This document shows, in pieces, positions 36,312 to 44,392 of a DNA stretch of 64,000 nucleotides. Numbering within the stretch: position 1 is the stretch's first letter; every line of letters starts with the position of its first letter. Location: contig JAWKMR010000003.1 of the NCBI GenBank assembly GCA_041392125.1, positions 62,001 to 126,000 on the forward strand, read 5' to 3'. The notes under the pieces are model-generated. The model was not told where the DNA came from and ran no database searches. It saw only the letters and a program-made list of their open reading frames with translations. Position numbers and translations under genes: made by a program. This stretch comes from Halomarinibacterium sp041392125 (GTDB taxonomy: Bacteria > Bacteroidota > Bacteroidia > Flavobacteriales > Flavobacteriaceae).

Positions 36312-37541
36312 TTAGACACTATTTGCCTTCTTTTTAAGTTGAATCACCGTTACCTCCGGCCAGATTCCTACACGACCGGGATACGCTAAAAACCCAAATC
36401 CACGGTTCACATTAATATACCTTCCCAATTCTTCATAGATTCCGGCCCAATTTTCGTAGCGATATTTTACAGGACTCCATTTAAACCAACCTGGGATTTC
36501 TATCCCAAATTGCATTCCGTGTGTATGCCCCGAAAGGGTTAGGTGAAAATGCCTATCATCAAGTTTTACCTGTTCTTTCCAATGAGAAGGGTCGTGACTC
36601 ATCAATATTTTGAAATCACTTTTTGAAACTCCCACACAAGCTTTTTCAAGATCGCCTGCCTTTTTAAAACCGCCAGCACCCCAATTTTCAACTCCAATTA
36701 ATTTGATACTTTCTCCATTTCTTTTTAAACTCACGTTTTCATTTAGTAATAAATTCCAGCCCATTTCTTTTTGAATGGCCTTCAAATGTTGAAGATTATT
36801 CCGTTTATCTTCTTCTGAAGGCCACGAAATATAATCTCCATAGTCATGGTTTCCCAACACTGAAAACACCCCGTCTTTAGCCGATAATTTGGCAAAATGT
36901 TCTTTCCAAGGCAACATTTCATCTGCTTTATTATTCACCAAATCGCCTGTAAATAAAATAAGATCACTTTCTTGTTCATTGATAAGTCCGATGCCATATT
37001 TTACCTTCTTTTCATTGTCAAAACTACCACTGTGAACGTCACTTATTTGCGTAATGGTATAACCATCAAAAGCATCGGGCAAATCATCAAACGCAAGTGT
37101 ATATTTTAGGACTTTATAATTGTATTTCCCTCGGTACATTCCGTACAATAAAGATGCAAATGGAACTGCCGCTACGCCCAAGGCAAGGGTACTAATAAAT
37201 TTTCTTCTCGATGGCAAGTAAAATCCGTCATCACTGCCTCCAAATTTTGAAAAAAGCCCTACCGAAAACCGAATAATATCCTCTCCAAACATGAAGATAA
37301 TGACCAGCAGTTTTGGAATAAAAATAGCCAAGAAAAAGCCAAAAGTGTACATTCTTGAAGGCGTCATTTGTCTTCCATGAATACCTCCCGTTAATTGATA
37401 AATAAATAGCGCTAATAAAACTATTGAAATAACAAAATAGACCCAATGCAGCCATTGGTTTTTTGAAACGGCACGTATAGCCTGAAAAGCATAAAGGTCA
37501 ATTAAAAAATAAATGGCAATAAAAATAATCCAGCGTAGCAT
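36312..37541 (-). CDS. Membrane-anchored metallophosphoesterase (YkuE-like)
   Basis: A 409-residue protein with four N-terminal hydrophobic segments (about 3-20, 33-50, 67-86, 116-134) and a calcineurin-type phosphoesterase domain (about 160-400). The metal motifs are complete: ISDVHSG, FTGDLVNN, LGNHDYG, LMSHDPSHW and LSGHTHGMQ. The last hydrophobic segment is preceded by PSRRKFIST, which looks like a Tat motif placed after three membrane helices. Relatives in Bacillus (YkuE) are wall-associated; the substrate here is unknown. It stands alone on the minus strand. Confidence 0.92.
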   Translation of the reverse strand: MLRWIIFIAIYFLIDLYAFQAIRAVSKNQWLHWVYFVISIVLLALFIYQLTGGIHGRQMTPSRMYTFGFFLAIFIPKLLVIIFMFGEDIIRFSVGLFSKFGGSDDGFYLPSRRKFISTLALGVAAVPFASLLYGMYRGKYNYKVLKYTLAFDDLPDAFDGYTITQISDVHSGSFDNEKKVKYGIGLINEQESDLILFTGDLVNNKADEMLPWKEHFAKLSAKDGVFSVLGNHDYGDYISWPSEEDKRNNLQHLKAIQKEMGWNLLLNENVSLKRNGESIKLIGVENWGAGGFKKAGDLEKACVGVSKSDFKILMSHDPSHWKEQVKLDDRHFHLTLSGHTHGMQFGIEIPGWFKWSPVKYRYENWAGIYEELGRYINVNRGFGFLAYPGRVGIWPEVTVIQLKKKANSV

Positions 37542-37647
37542 AGTTTTTTTTTCAAACCATAAAGATACGGGGCTTCACAAATGTTACCTCAGCATTTACT
37601 TTTTTTTAACGTGATTTTGTAACTTCAGTCCCACAAAATTCTAAAAA

Positions 37648-38649
37648 ATGAAAAGAAGAAAATTTATTCAAAATGCGTCATTAAGTAGTTTAGGAATTGT
37701 AGCGGCTACCTCAACATTTGCCTGTAACGAAGGAAAAACTTCTTCTGAAGAAGTATCTTCTAAGCCTTCAGATACTAAAAACTACCCCATTGTGATTGCC
37801 ACTTGGAATGTGCCCGAAGCTACCGCAAAATCGTGGGAAACAATTCAACAAGGGGGTTCTGCACTGGATGCAATAGAAAAAGGGTGTAATGTGGAAGAGG
37901 CCAATGAAAAAGGGCAAAGTGTGGGAATTGGAGGTCTTCCCGACCGAGATGGAAATGTTACGCTAGATGCCTGCATTATGAATAAATATGGAGATTATGG
38001 GGCTGTAGTATTTCTTCAAAATATAAAACATCCTATTTCGGTTGCCCGAAAAGTCATGGAGCACACCCCGCACGTAATTTTAGCAGGGAAAGGAGCCGAG
38101 CAATTTGCGTATTCTGAAGGGTTTCCAAAAGAAAACCTATTAACTGAAGATTCAAAAAAAGCTTGGGAAGAATGGAAAATTACTTCAAAATATAAACCCA
38201 TTATCAATATCGAAAACCACGATACCATTGGCATGCTTGCCATAGATAAAAATGGAGACATGGCAGGAGGCTGCACAACTAGTGGGCTTGCATATAAAAT
38301 GGCCGGCCGTGTGGGCGATTCTCCCATTATTGGCTCGGGACTATTTATCGATAATGAAGTAGGTGGTGCCACAGCAACAGGATTGGGGGAAGAAGTTTTG
38401 AAAACGGTGGGTAGTTTTTTAATAGTAGAACTCATGCGCCAAGGGAAAACACCCCAAGAGGCCTGTGAAGAAGCCATTGGAAGAATTATAAAAAAGAACC
38501 CAAACTATAAAGATTTTCAAGTGGGGTATATAGCCATGAACAAAAAAGGTGCCGTAGGTTATTATAGTATTCATGAAGGTTTTTCGGTAACAAAATATCA
38601 AGAAAATACCAATACCAATCTCCCTTCAGACTTTTATAATAAATCGTAA
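37648..38649 (+). CDS. Exported N4-(beta-N-acetylglucosaminyl)-L-asparaginase (Ntn hydrolase)
   Basis: Glycosylasparaginase splits the bond between Asn and GlcNAc and belongs to the Ntn hydrolases that cleave themselves to expose a Thr nucleophile. Here that is Thr193 in ENHDTIGMLAID; downstream, GRVGDSPIIGSGLFIDNEVG and GATATGLGE shape the pocket. The N-terminus has a twin-arginine motif (KRRKFIQ) and a lipobox-like TFAC with Cys26, so a Tat-exported lipoprotein is likely. The 333-residue length fits the flavobacterial glycosylasparaginase (relative of the Elizabethkingia enzyme). It is a different branch from the isoaspartyl peptidase at 48 kb. Confidence 0.93.
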   Translation: MKRRKFIQNASLSSLGIVAATSTFACNEGKTSSEEVSSKPSDTKNYPIVIATWNVPEATAKSWETIQQGGSALDAIEKGCNVEEANEKGQSVGIGGLPDRDGNVTLDACIMNKYGDYGAVVFLQNIKHPISVARKVMEHTPHVILAGKGAEQFAYSEGFPKENLLTEDSKKAWEEWKITSKYKPIINIENHDTIGMLAIDKNGDMAGGCTTSGLAYKMAGRVGDSPIIGSGLFIDNEVGGATATGLGEEVLKTVGSFLIVELMRQGKTPQEACEEAIGRIIKKNPNYKDFQVGYIAMNKKGAVGYYSIHEGFSVTKYQENTNTNLPSDFYNKS

Positions 38650-38716
38650 AAAAGAGAACAATTTTTATAAAATTGGATACGTATTAATACTTAATTATTT
38701 CACAAATTTTAAATTA

Positions 38717-38749
38717 TTGACTTCCATTCTATAAATTTTAATAGTTTTG
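38717..38749 (+). promoter_or_regulatory. Promoter upstream of the large fibre gene / candidate small RNA
   Basis: TTG (38717-38719), 22 bases, TAGTTTTG (38742-38749) fits TTG-N(17-23)-TAnnTTTG. Transcription should begin near 38756. Confidence 0.65.
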
Positions 38750-38755
38750 TAAGAC

Positions 38756-38835
38756 ATAAGTAGGTTGATCCCTATATGGGGGTTAATCAAATTTGGGGCG
38801 AAAAGTCATCACATCTGTGATGGCTTTTCTATTTT
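38756..38835 (+). ncRNA. Candidate small RNA or attenuated leader before the large fibre gene
   Basis: From the predicted start near 38756 the transcript would fold into a G-rich hairpin (TTGATCCC / GGGGGTTAA with wobble pairs, about 38765-38787) and then a strong 13-pair terminator-like hairpin (38801-38828, AAAAGTCATCACA / TGTGATGGCTTTT) followed by a T-rich tail. The result is either an 80-nt RNA or a leader in which read-through controls the fibre gene at 38974. The rest of the 324-base gap (38650-38973) holds nothing else that I can support. Confidence 0.5.
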
Positions 38836-38973
38836 ATGGGAAATCCTATATTTTTTAAATATCTATGTTTTCATAGAGGTTTAAAATTTCTTCTAAACCT
38901 ATATTTGAATTCCCAACTTACTCATCCTGAACTCCCTACTTTGCTAGGGTATAATACTCAAAACAATATTGTT

Positions 38974-41900
38974 ATGAAAAATATTCTATTATTATTTATT
39001 GTTGTCTCTTTTTACTCCCAAGTAAACGCACAAGTGGGTATTAACACCACCTCACCAGACCCCAGTAGCGAACTGGACATCTCAAGTACCGACGGTGGTA
39101 TTTTGATACCCAGAATGACACAAGCAAATCGCAACCTAATTGCAAGTCCCGCAACAGGGTTAATGATTTATCAAACCGATAACACCTCCGGGTTTTATTA
39201 TTTTGATGGTTCCTCCTGGGTCATTATAGGAGGCGGTGTAGATACACAAAATACGCTGGATGAAGCTTATGATGAAGGCGGGGCCGGTTTGGGTAGAACG
39301 ATTACCGCAGACAATGGTGCCGTTTTAGTACAAGGAAACGATGGGTTTCAAAATACCGGAACCTTTGGTGCGGGAGCAACTTTAGCATTATCCGGCTCAG
39401 GCACTCGCATGTTTTTCTATCCAAGAAAGGCGGCTTTTCGAGCGGGTAATGTTACTGCTACCCAATGGAACGATGCTAACATAGGGGATTACTCCGTTGC
39501 CATGGGGCGCTCCACTATAGCATCTGGAACTTATGATACTGCCATCGGTTTTGGTTCTACGGCATCGGGAACGTATTCAACCGCATTAGGCTGGGCTAAT
39601 ACTGCTTCTGGAGCATATTCTTTTTCATTAGGACAAAATTCACTTGCTTCGGGATGGTCTTCCACTGTTTTGGGTCGAATTTCAACTGCTTCAGGAAGTC
39701 AATCTATGGTTTTTGGCCATGGAATTACTGCCTCGGGTGACAATTCCATTGCCATTGGAAACAACGGTACACTTTCAGGATGGAATTCTATGACCTTAGG
39801 TAATGATTTGGTTGCTCCTTCCGGATACGAAGTGGCCATAGGAAATTTTAATACTACTTACTCCCCCAACTCCACCACAGCCATTGATAATGCCGATAGA
39901 CTTTTTTCAGTAGGTAACGGAACAAGTAATGTTACCAGAAGCAACGCCTTAACCATTTACAAAAGTGGTTTAATGAATATCAACGATGCTTACAATATGC
40001 CTCTTGTTGATGGTACCGCTGGACAAGTAATGACCACCGATGGAGCTGGGAATTTATCTTTCCAAAATGCAGGAGTGGATACAGACGATCAGTTTTTGGA
40101 TGTATTTAGCCTTACGGGTACTACACTTAATCTTTCGTTAGATGGAGATGGCGTTCCAACACAAACATTGGATCTTTCCCCATTACAAGATGGTACAGGA
40201 ACCGATGACCAAACCATCGACACCTTCAATTTTAACAATACTACCAATGTCTTGACGCTGGAAATAGAAGATGATGGGATTGCGGCCCAAACTGTCGATT
40301 TATCCTCCCTTTCGGCAAAAAATACACTAGACGAAGCCTACGATGAAGGAGGGCCAGGAGCAGGGAGAACCATTAATGCCGAAAATGGTGCCGTCACTAT
40401 TAACCGAAATACCGATGCCGCCGGTTCGGCTTTGGATATTTCCGTAAACTCTACCTATACCCTTTCCCAAAGAGCAGCCATTAGTACCTACAATGCCTAT
40501 CCAGGGCTGCAAACCTATACCAACGTGTACCGAACCGGAGGCCCTCCGTTTGGTCAAGGCCTATTGGTTACGAATGAATCTACTTCCAATATTAACGGGG
40601 ACGATGGCGTAGTGGTGGAATTTACTCAAACCTCAACCTCTAATTTTGGAAACGATAATAGGGGGTTTTTATATGATGTTACCTACAATGGGGGTAGTGC
40701 TGCCAATTTATATGGTTTTAAAGCCGAAATTGAAGGGTCTGGATCGGCTCCAAAATACGGGGTTCACGTTGGAATTCCAACTTCTTCCGGAGGGCTTAAA
40801 TATGGAATATACAGCGATGTGCAAAATACTACCAACGGTTATGCGGGTTACTTTATTGGCCGTACTTCATTAGGAACCGGAACCACCAACCGGTACCTCA
40901 TGCCCACAGCTGACGGTACTGCAGGACAAGTTATCGTTACCGATGGAGCCGGACAATTATCCTTTACCACTCCTGCTTTTACAGACACTCAAAACACCCT
41001 TGACGAGGCCTACGATGAAGGGGGTGCTGGACTAGGACGTACTATTAATGTAGATAGTGGCTCTTTAGAATTTATTGGTGATGGTACACCAAACTATACC
41101 GGAATTGTGACAAATACCAATGCCAAAAATGGGCTGCAAATAAATACCAGTGGTAATTTGACAACCGCTTCAACTGTTTCACAAGGGATTGAAATCAATA
41201 ATTCTGTAAATACCAATGCCACTTTTACCCGAAACTACGGTGTTTTCAATAAAATGACAGCAAATGGTACCGCTGCCAATGGGGTAAGTTATGGTTTCCG
41301 AAATTGGTTTTTACCCGCAGGAAGTGCCTCTGGAACACAATATGGTTTTTATTCAGACAACCAAAATATAGGCGGCACATTTCAATACGGATTTTATAAC
41401 CGAATGAGTAATGCCAGTCCAGCATATCATTTTGGGTATTATTCGGAAATAGATGTAACCGATGGACAAGATAAATATGGTTTTTATTCAACCATTAGCA
41501 CAACCTCTCCAGGAATTCATTATGGAATTTATAGTAATGCACAAAAAGTGACTGGTTATGCCGCTTATTTTATTGGAAGAACATCGTTAGGGGATTCTGG
41601 TGCCAACCGTTACCTTATGCCCGGTGCAGACGGTACCGCAGGACAAGTCATGACCACCGATGGTGCGGGCAATGTAACCTTTCAGGATGCCGCTTCCGGC
41701 AATGATGCCGATTGGTACCAAGAAGGAACTACGAATGCTCCTACAAACAATACCGATGATATTTTTACCGAAGGAAATGTGGGGATTGGCCTAAGTACTG
41801 TTCAATACCCATTGGATATTTCATCAAGTGCTGCCGCCAGAACTATCAATTTACGCAATGAAAACAACGTAAGCACAAGTGTTACTGGAATTTACAATAC

Positions 41901-43560
41901 TATTAATGAAAGTGCTGCCTCTACAAATGGTTTGACCAATGGTATCTACAACAGTATCACCAAAACCAACCAGTCATCCATCTCGGGCGTTTCAAATGCT
42001 TTTCCAAGTTCGGTTATTACCAATGGTTTTGGCTACCTTTTTGGTTACGAAAATTCCTTCGGAACCTCCACTTCTACTAATTCCTATGGTTTAATGAACC
42101 GATTCCAAGGAACTACAACAACGGCTAGCGGCATCACCAATCTAATTGGCGGGCCTATGACGACATTCTACGGAGTAGATAACCATTGGATTTCTGGGGG
42201 CTCCATTTCAGGAAATTTTTTCGGATTGTCCAATGTCCTCACTGGCAGTAGTGCGGGTACTCGATATGGAGTCTATACTTCGTTCGCAGAAACCGGAATA
42301 GGTAACAAATATGGCGAATACATTACCATAGACCCAGCAGCAGGGGGAACGCATTTTGGAGTCTACGCCAACGTTCAACAAACTACAGGATTTGCAGCCT
42401 ATCTTATAGGAAGAACTTCTTTGGGGAATGCAACCACCAACCGCTACCTCATGCCCGGAGCAGACGGTACTGCGGGACAAGTGATGGTGACCGACGGTGC
42501 CGGAAACCTAAGTTGGGCATCTGCCGCTGGAGAAAGCACCACCGCCAGTAACGGACTTACCGAAACGGGGAACGATGTGCAGTTGGGGGGAACGTTAACC
42601 CAAGCGACCACCATTGCTCAAGGTAATTTCGGGATGACATACAATCTTACAGGAACAGGAGATTTCCTTATCCAGGACAATGGCGCAGATGCTTTTGCGG
42701 TGGAAGATTCGGGAGAGGTGGGTATAGGTACGGCAACCCCCGTGGCACGATTGGACGTTAGAGAATCTGGCACCGCAACCTCTACCGCCACGAGGATCAT
42801 CAAAACAGACAACACCAATGGGATTACCTATGGGCTGTACATGGAAAAAAACAGTGGCGGCACAGGGGTCTCCAGAGGGATTAACATGGAAATGCTGGGC
42901 GCCGGCACAGGAGCAAAATATGCTTTTGAAGTAAATTTCTCCGGAACCGGAAATGCGCTAAGGCAAGCCTTTTCATCCAATTTCTCTGGAACCTACACCG
43001 GAAACCGTTGGGGGGTAAATAACCTGTTCGATGGAAGCGGAAGCGGGACACGCTTTGGAATCTACAACAATTTTACTTCCAATGTGGGGGGTGCAGCATA
43101 TGGAAACTATAATATTTTTAATGGTAGTGTTGGGAATTATATTGGCATGTTAAATTCCATGACAGGAGCCACCAACAGTGCTGCTTTTGGTATGGACAAT
43201 AACCTATCGGGATCCGGATCGGGATCCAAAACAGGGATGAATAATAGTTTCAATGGCACTACAAGCAACACCACCAACCCCTACGTAGGAATGATAAACA
43301 CCTTTTTGGATGCGGGAGGTGGGCCTCGAAAAGGCATGTCTAATAATTTTCAAAATACGGGCAACGGTGCAACGACCGGAATCGAAAACCTGTTAACGGG
43401 TACGGGCAACGGCAATCAATTTGGCGTGTATAATGGTATCACTGGGAGTGGCTCGGGAACAAAGTACGGTACTTACAATTATATCTCTTCCTCTGCCGGG
43501 GGCACCCATTATGGAACCTATAACGAAGTGGATGCCACAAACGGCTTATTTTGTTGGTAA
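38974..43560 (+). CDS. Giant repetitive surface fibre protein (frameshifted before its S74 domain)
   Basis: A 1528-residue secreted protein starting at the ATG at 38974 with signal peptide (KNILLLFIVVSFYSQVNAQ). The mature part opens with a module common in flavobacterial fibres (VGINTTSPDPSSELDISS, GILIPRM, ASPATGLMIYQTD), then eight 14-residue YadA-like head repeats (about 39487-39880). Long Gly/Thr/Ser/Asn-rich stretches follow, built from recurring units (NTLDEAYDEGGAGLGRTI three times; NRYLMPGADGTAGQVM type three times). It looks like a trimeric adhesin or phage-tail-like fibre. The frame ends at TAA 43558-43560, just where the conserved AYFVGK continues in another frame, so the C-terminal chaperone is cut off. 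The frame upstream to 38836 contains the terminator hairpin and is not coding. Confidence 0.85.
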   Translation: MKNILLLFIVVSFYSQVNAQVGINTTSPDPSSELDISSTDGGILIPRMTQANRNLIASPATGLMIYQTDNTSGFYYFDGSSWVIIGGGVDTQNTLDEAYDEGGAGLGRTITADNGAVLVQGNDGFQNTGTFGAGATLALSGSGTRMFFYPRKAAFRAGNVTATQWNDANIGDYSVAMGRSTIASGTYDTAIGFGSTASGTYSTALGWANTASGAYSFSLGQNSLASGWSSTVLGRISTASGSQSMVFGHGITASGDNSIAIGNNGTLSGWNSMTLGNDLVAPSGYEVAIGNFNTTYSPNSTTAIDNADRLFSVGNGTSNVTRSNALTIYKSGLMNINDAYNMPLVDGTAGQVMTTDGAGNLSFQNAGVDTDDQFLDVFSLTGTTLNLSLDGDGVPTQTLDLSPLQDGTGTDDQTIDTFNFNNTTNVLTLEIEDDGIAAQTVDLSSLSAKNTLDEAYDEGGPGAGRTINAENGAVTINRNTDAAGSALDISVNSTYTLSQRAAISTYNAYPGLQTYTNVYRTGGPPFGQGLLVTNESTSNINGDDGVVVEFTQTSTSNFGNDNRGFLYDVTYNGGSAANLYGFKAEIEGSGSAPKYGVHVGIPTSSGGLKYGIYSDVQNTTNGYAGYFIGRTSLGTGTTNRYLMPTADGTAGQVIVTDGAGQLSFTTPAFTDTQNTLDEAYDEGGAGLGRTINVDSGSLEFIGDGTPNYTGIVTNTNAKNGLQINTSGNLTTASTVSQGIEINNSVNTNATFTRNYGVFNKMTANGTAANGVSYGFRNWFLPAGSASGTQYGFYSDNQNIGGTFQYGFYNRMSNASPAYHFGYYSEIDVTDGQDKYGFYSTISTTSPGIHYGIYSNAQKVTGYAAYFIGRTSLGDSGANRYLMPGADGTAGQVMTTDGAGNVTFQDAASGNDADWYQEGTTNAPTNNTDDIFTEGNVGIGLSTVQYPLDISSSAAARTINLRNENNVSTSVTGIYNTINESAASTNGLTNGIYNSITKTNQSSISGVSNAFPSSVITNGFGYLFGYENSFGTSTSTNSYGLMNRFQGTTTTASGITNLIGGPMTTFYGVDNHWISGGSISGNFFGLSNVLTGSSAGTRYGVYTSFAETGIGNKYGEYITIDPAAGGTHFGVYANVQQTTGFAAYLIGRTSLGNATTNRYLMPGADGTAGQVMVTDGAGNLSWASAAGESTTASNGLTETGNDVQLGGTLTQATTIAQGNFGMTYNLTGTGDFLIQDNGADAFAVEDSGEVGIGTATPVARLDVRESGTATSTATRIIKTDNTNGITYGLYMEKNSGGTGVSRGINMEMLGAGTGAKYAFEVNFSGTGNALRQAFSSNFSGTYTGNRWGVNNLFDGSGSGTRFGIYNNFTSNVGGAAYGNYNIFNGSVGNYIGMLNSMTGATNSAAFGMDNNLSGSGSGSKTGMNNSFNGTTSNTTNPYVGMINTFLDAGGGPRKGMSNNFQNTGNGATTGIENLLTGTGNGNQFGVYNGITGSGSGTKYGTYNYISSSAGGTHYGTYNEVDATNGLFCW
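39250..39303 (+). repeat. Fibre module NTLDEAYDEGG, copy 1
   Basis: Eighteen codons (NTLDEAYDEGGAGLGRTI) that recur at 40321-40374 and 40993-41046 with silent differences. Confidence 0.9.
39487..39880 (+). repeat. Eight YadA-like 14-residue head repeats
   Basis: Successive units such as YDTAIGFGSTASGT, YSTALGWANTASGA, YSFSLGQNSLASGW and NSIAIGNNGTLSGW share the pattern x-S-x-A-h-G-x-x-x-x-A-S-G-x of trimeric autotransporter heads, which form a left-handed beta-roll. Confidence 0.85.
40321..40374 (+). repeat. Fibre module NTLDEAYDEGG, copy 2
   Basis: Encodes NTLDEAYDEGGPGAGRTI; nearly identical at protein level to copies 1 and 3 but diverged at third codon positions, so the duplication is not recent. 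Confidence 0.9.
40888..40965 (+). repeat. Fibre module NRYLMP...DGAG, copy 1
   Basis: Twenty-six codons beginning NRYLMPTADGTAGQV, following a YFIGRTSLG segment. The same unit recurs at 41605-41682 and 42439-42516. Confidence 0.9.
40993..41046 (+). repeat. Fibre module NTLDEAYDEGG, copy 3
   Basis: Encodes NTLDEAYDEGGAGLGRTI, identical in protein sequence to copy 1. Confidence 0.9.
41605..41682 (+). repeat. Fibre module NRYLMP...DGAG, copy 2
   Basis: Encodes NRYLMPGADGTAGQVM and the following TDGAGNVTF; preceded by YAAYFIGRTSLG as in copy 1. Confidence 0.9.
42439..42516 (+). repeat. Fibre module NRYLMP...DGAG, copy 3
   Basis: Encodes NRYLMPGADGTAGQVM and the following TDGAGNLSW; preceded by FAAYLIGRTSLG. 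Confidence 0.9.
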
Positions 43561-44329
43561 AAACTATATTTCCGATGGCTTGGGAATTAACAACCCCAGC
43601 CCCGATGGTAGATTGGACATTATACATAACAGTACCGGGGCCGCTTCACCACATATTATGATTACTGCCACAAATGCAAATACAGGATCTCGAATTGTGT
43701 TTGATAATGAAGCCGAGACCACTAACAACTGGGTTATGTTTGCCAGGGCAGATGACACCTCAACCGATAGCCGTTTTAATATTTTCCATAACGGAACAGG
43801 AAATATTATGGTGGTTACCGGCGATGGAAAAGTGGGTATTAATAGAACTCCTGCAACCAATGCCCTAGAAGTAGGAGGCGATGCCTCAAAAACCACAGCA
43901 GGTGCTTGGCTGGCCAACAGTGATAGACGTTTAAAGAAAAACATCGAAGGGATTGAAGGCAAAACCGCTTTACAAAAAATTGAGCAAATGAGAGGGGTAA
44001 CCTATTTATGGAATGATACCCAAACGGGAATCAATCGTCCTGAAAATCTTCAGTACGGATTTATTGCACAAGAATTAATGGAAGTATTCCCCGAAAAAGT
44101 TACCCAAGACAATCTCGGGTTTTACCAAACTGCCTACGGAGATTATGATCCTTTGTTTGTAGAAGCTATTAAAGAACTGAAAAAAGAGGTGGAAACCCTT
44201 TCAGAAGAAAATCAAAAATTGAAAGCGCAACTTTTAAAATTTGAATCTCTTGAGGCACGATTAAGTGCTTTGGAAAATGGAAACGCTACCAATATTAATT
44301 CTGAAACTACTTCAGAAAAAAAGAAATAG
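43532..44329 (+). pseudogene. Detached C-terminal part of the fibre gene: S74 intramolecular chaperone
   Basis: This 265-codon frame (first ATG 43532, frame open from 43421) continues the fibre protein one frame over: QTAYFVGKNYISDGLGINNP matches the AYFIGRTSLG segments upstream. It contains a beta-rich stem, the Peptidase_S74 chaperone domain with its Ser-Lys dyad in NSDRRLKKNI (Ser codon 43919-43921), QYGFIAQELMEVFP, and a C-terminal coiled coil (about the last 50 residues). S74 domains trimerise fibres and then cut themselves off. It has no signal peptide of its own, so it is a fragment of the upstream gene unless the shift is a sequencing error. Confidence 0.8.
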
Positions 44330-44360
44330 TTGAATTTCATAACACAACTATGTTTTGAGC

Positions 44361-44391
44361 AAAAAAGCCGCTGTTGGGAGCGGCTTTTTTA
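44361..44391. terminator. Bidirectional terminator between the fibre gene and cphA
   Basis: The stem AAAAAAGCCGCT / AGCGGCTTTTTT (loop GTTGGG) lies between convergent genes. Confidence 0.9.
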
Positions 44392-44392
44392 G

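Noticed and set aside
38836..38973. N-terminal extension of the giant fibre from an upstream ATG
   Set aside because: The ATG lies directly behind the terminator hairpin, the residues show no signal peptide, and a proper signal peptide begins at 38974.
39487..43500. Regular DNA repeats as a CRISPR or satellite array
   Set aside because: The repeats keep the reading frame, vary at third codon positions and encode known fibre motifs; there are no uniform spacers.
43540..43560. Programmed ribosomal frameshift joining the fibre to its S74 domain
   Set aside because: No slippery heptamer or following pseudoknot is evident, and an 8-bp slip between GGCT copies explains the sequence more simply; kept only as an outside possibility.
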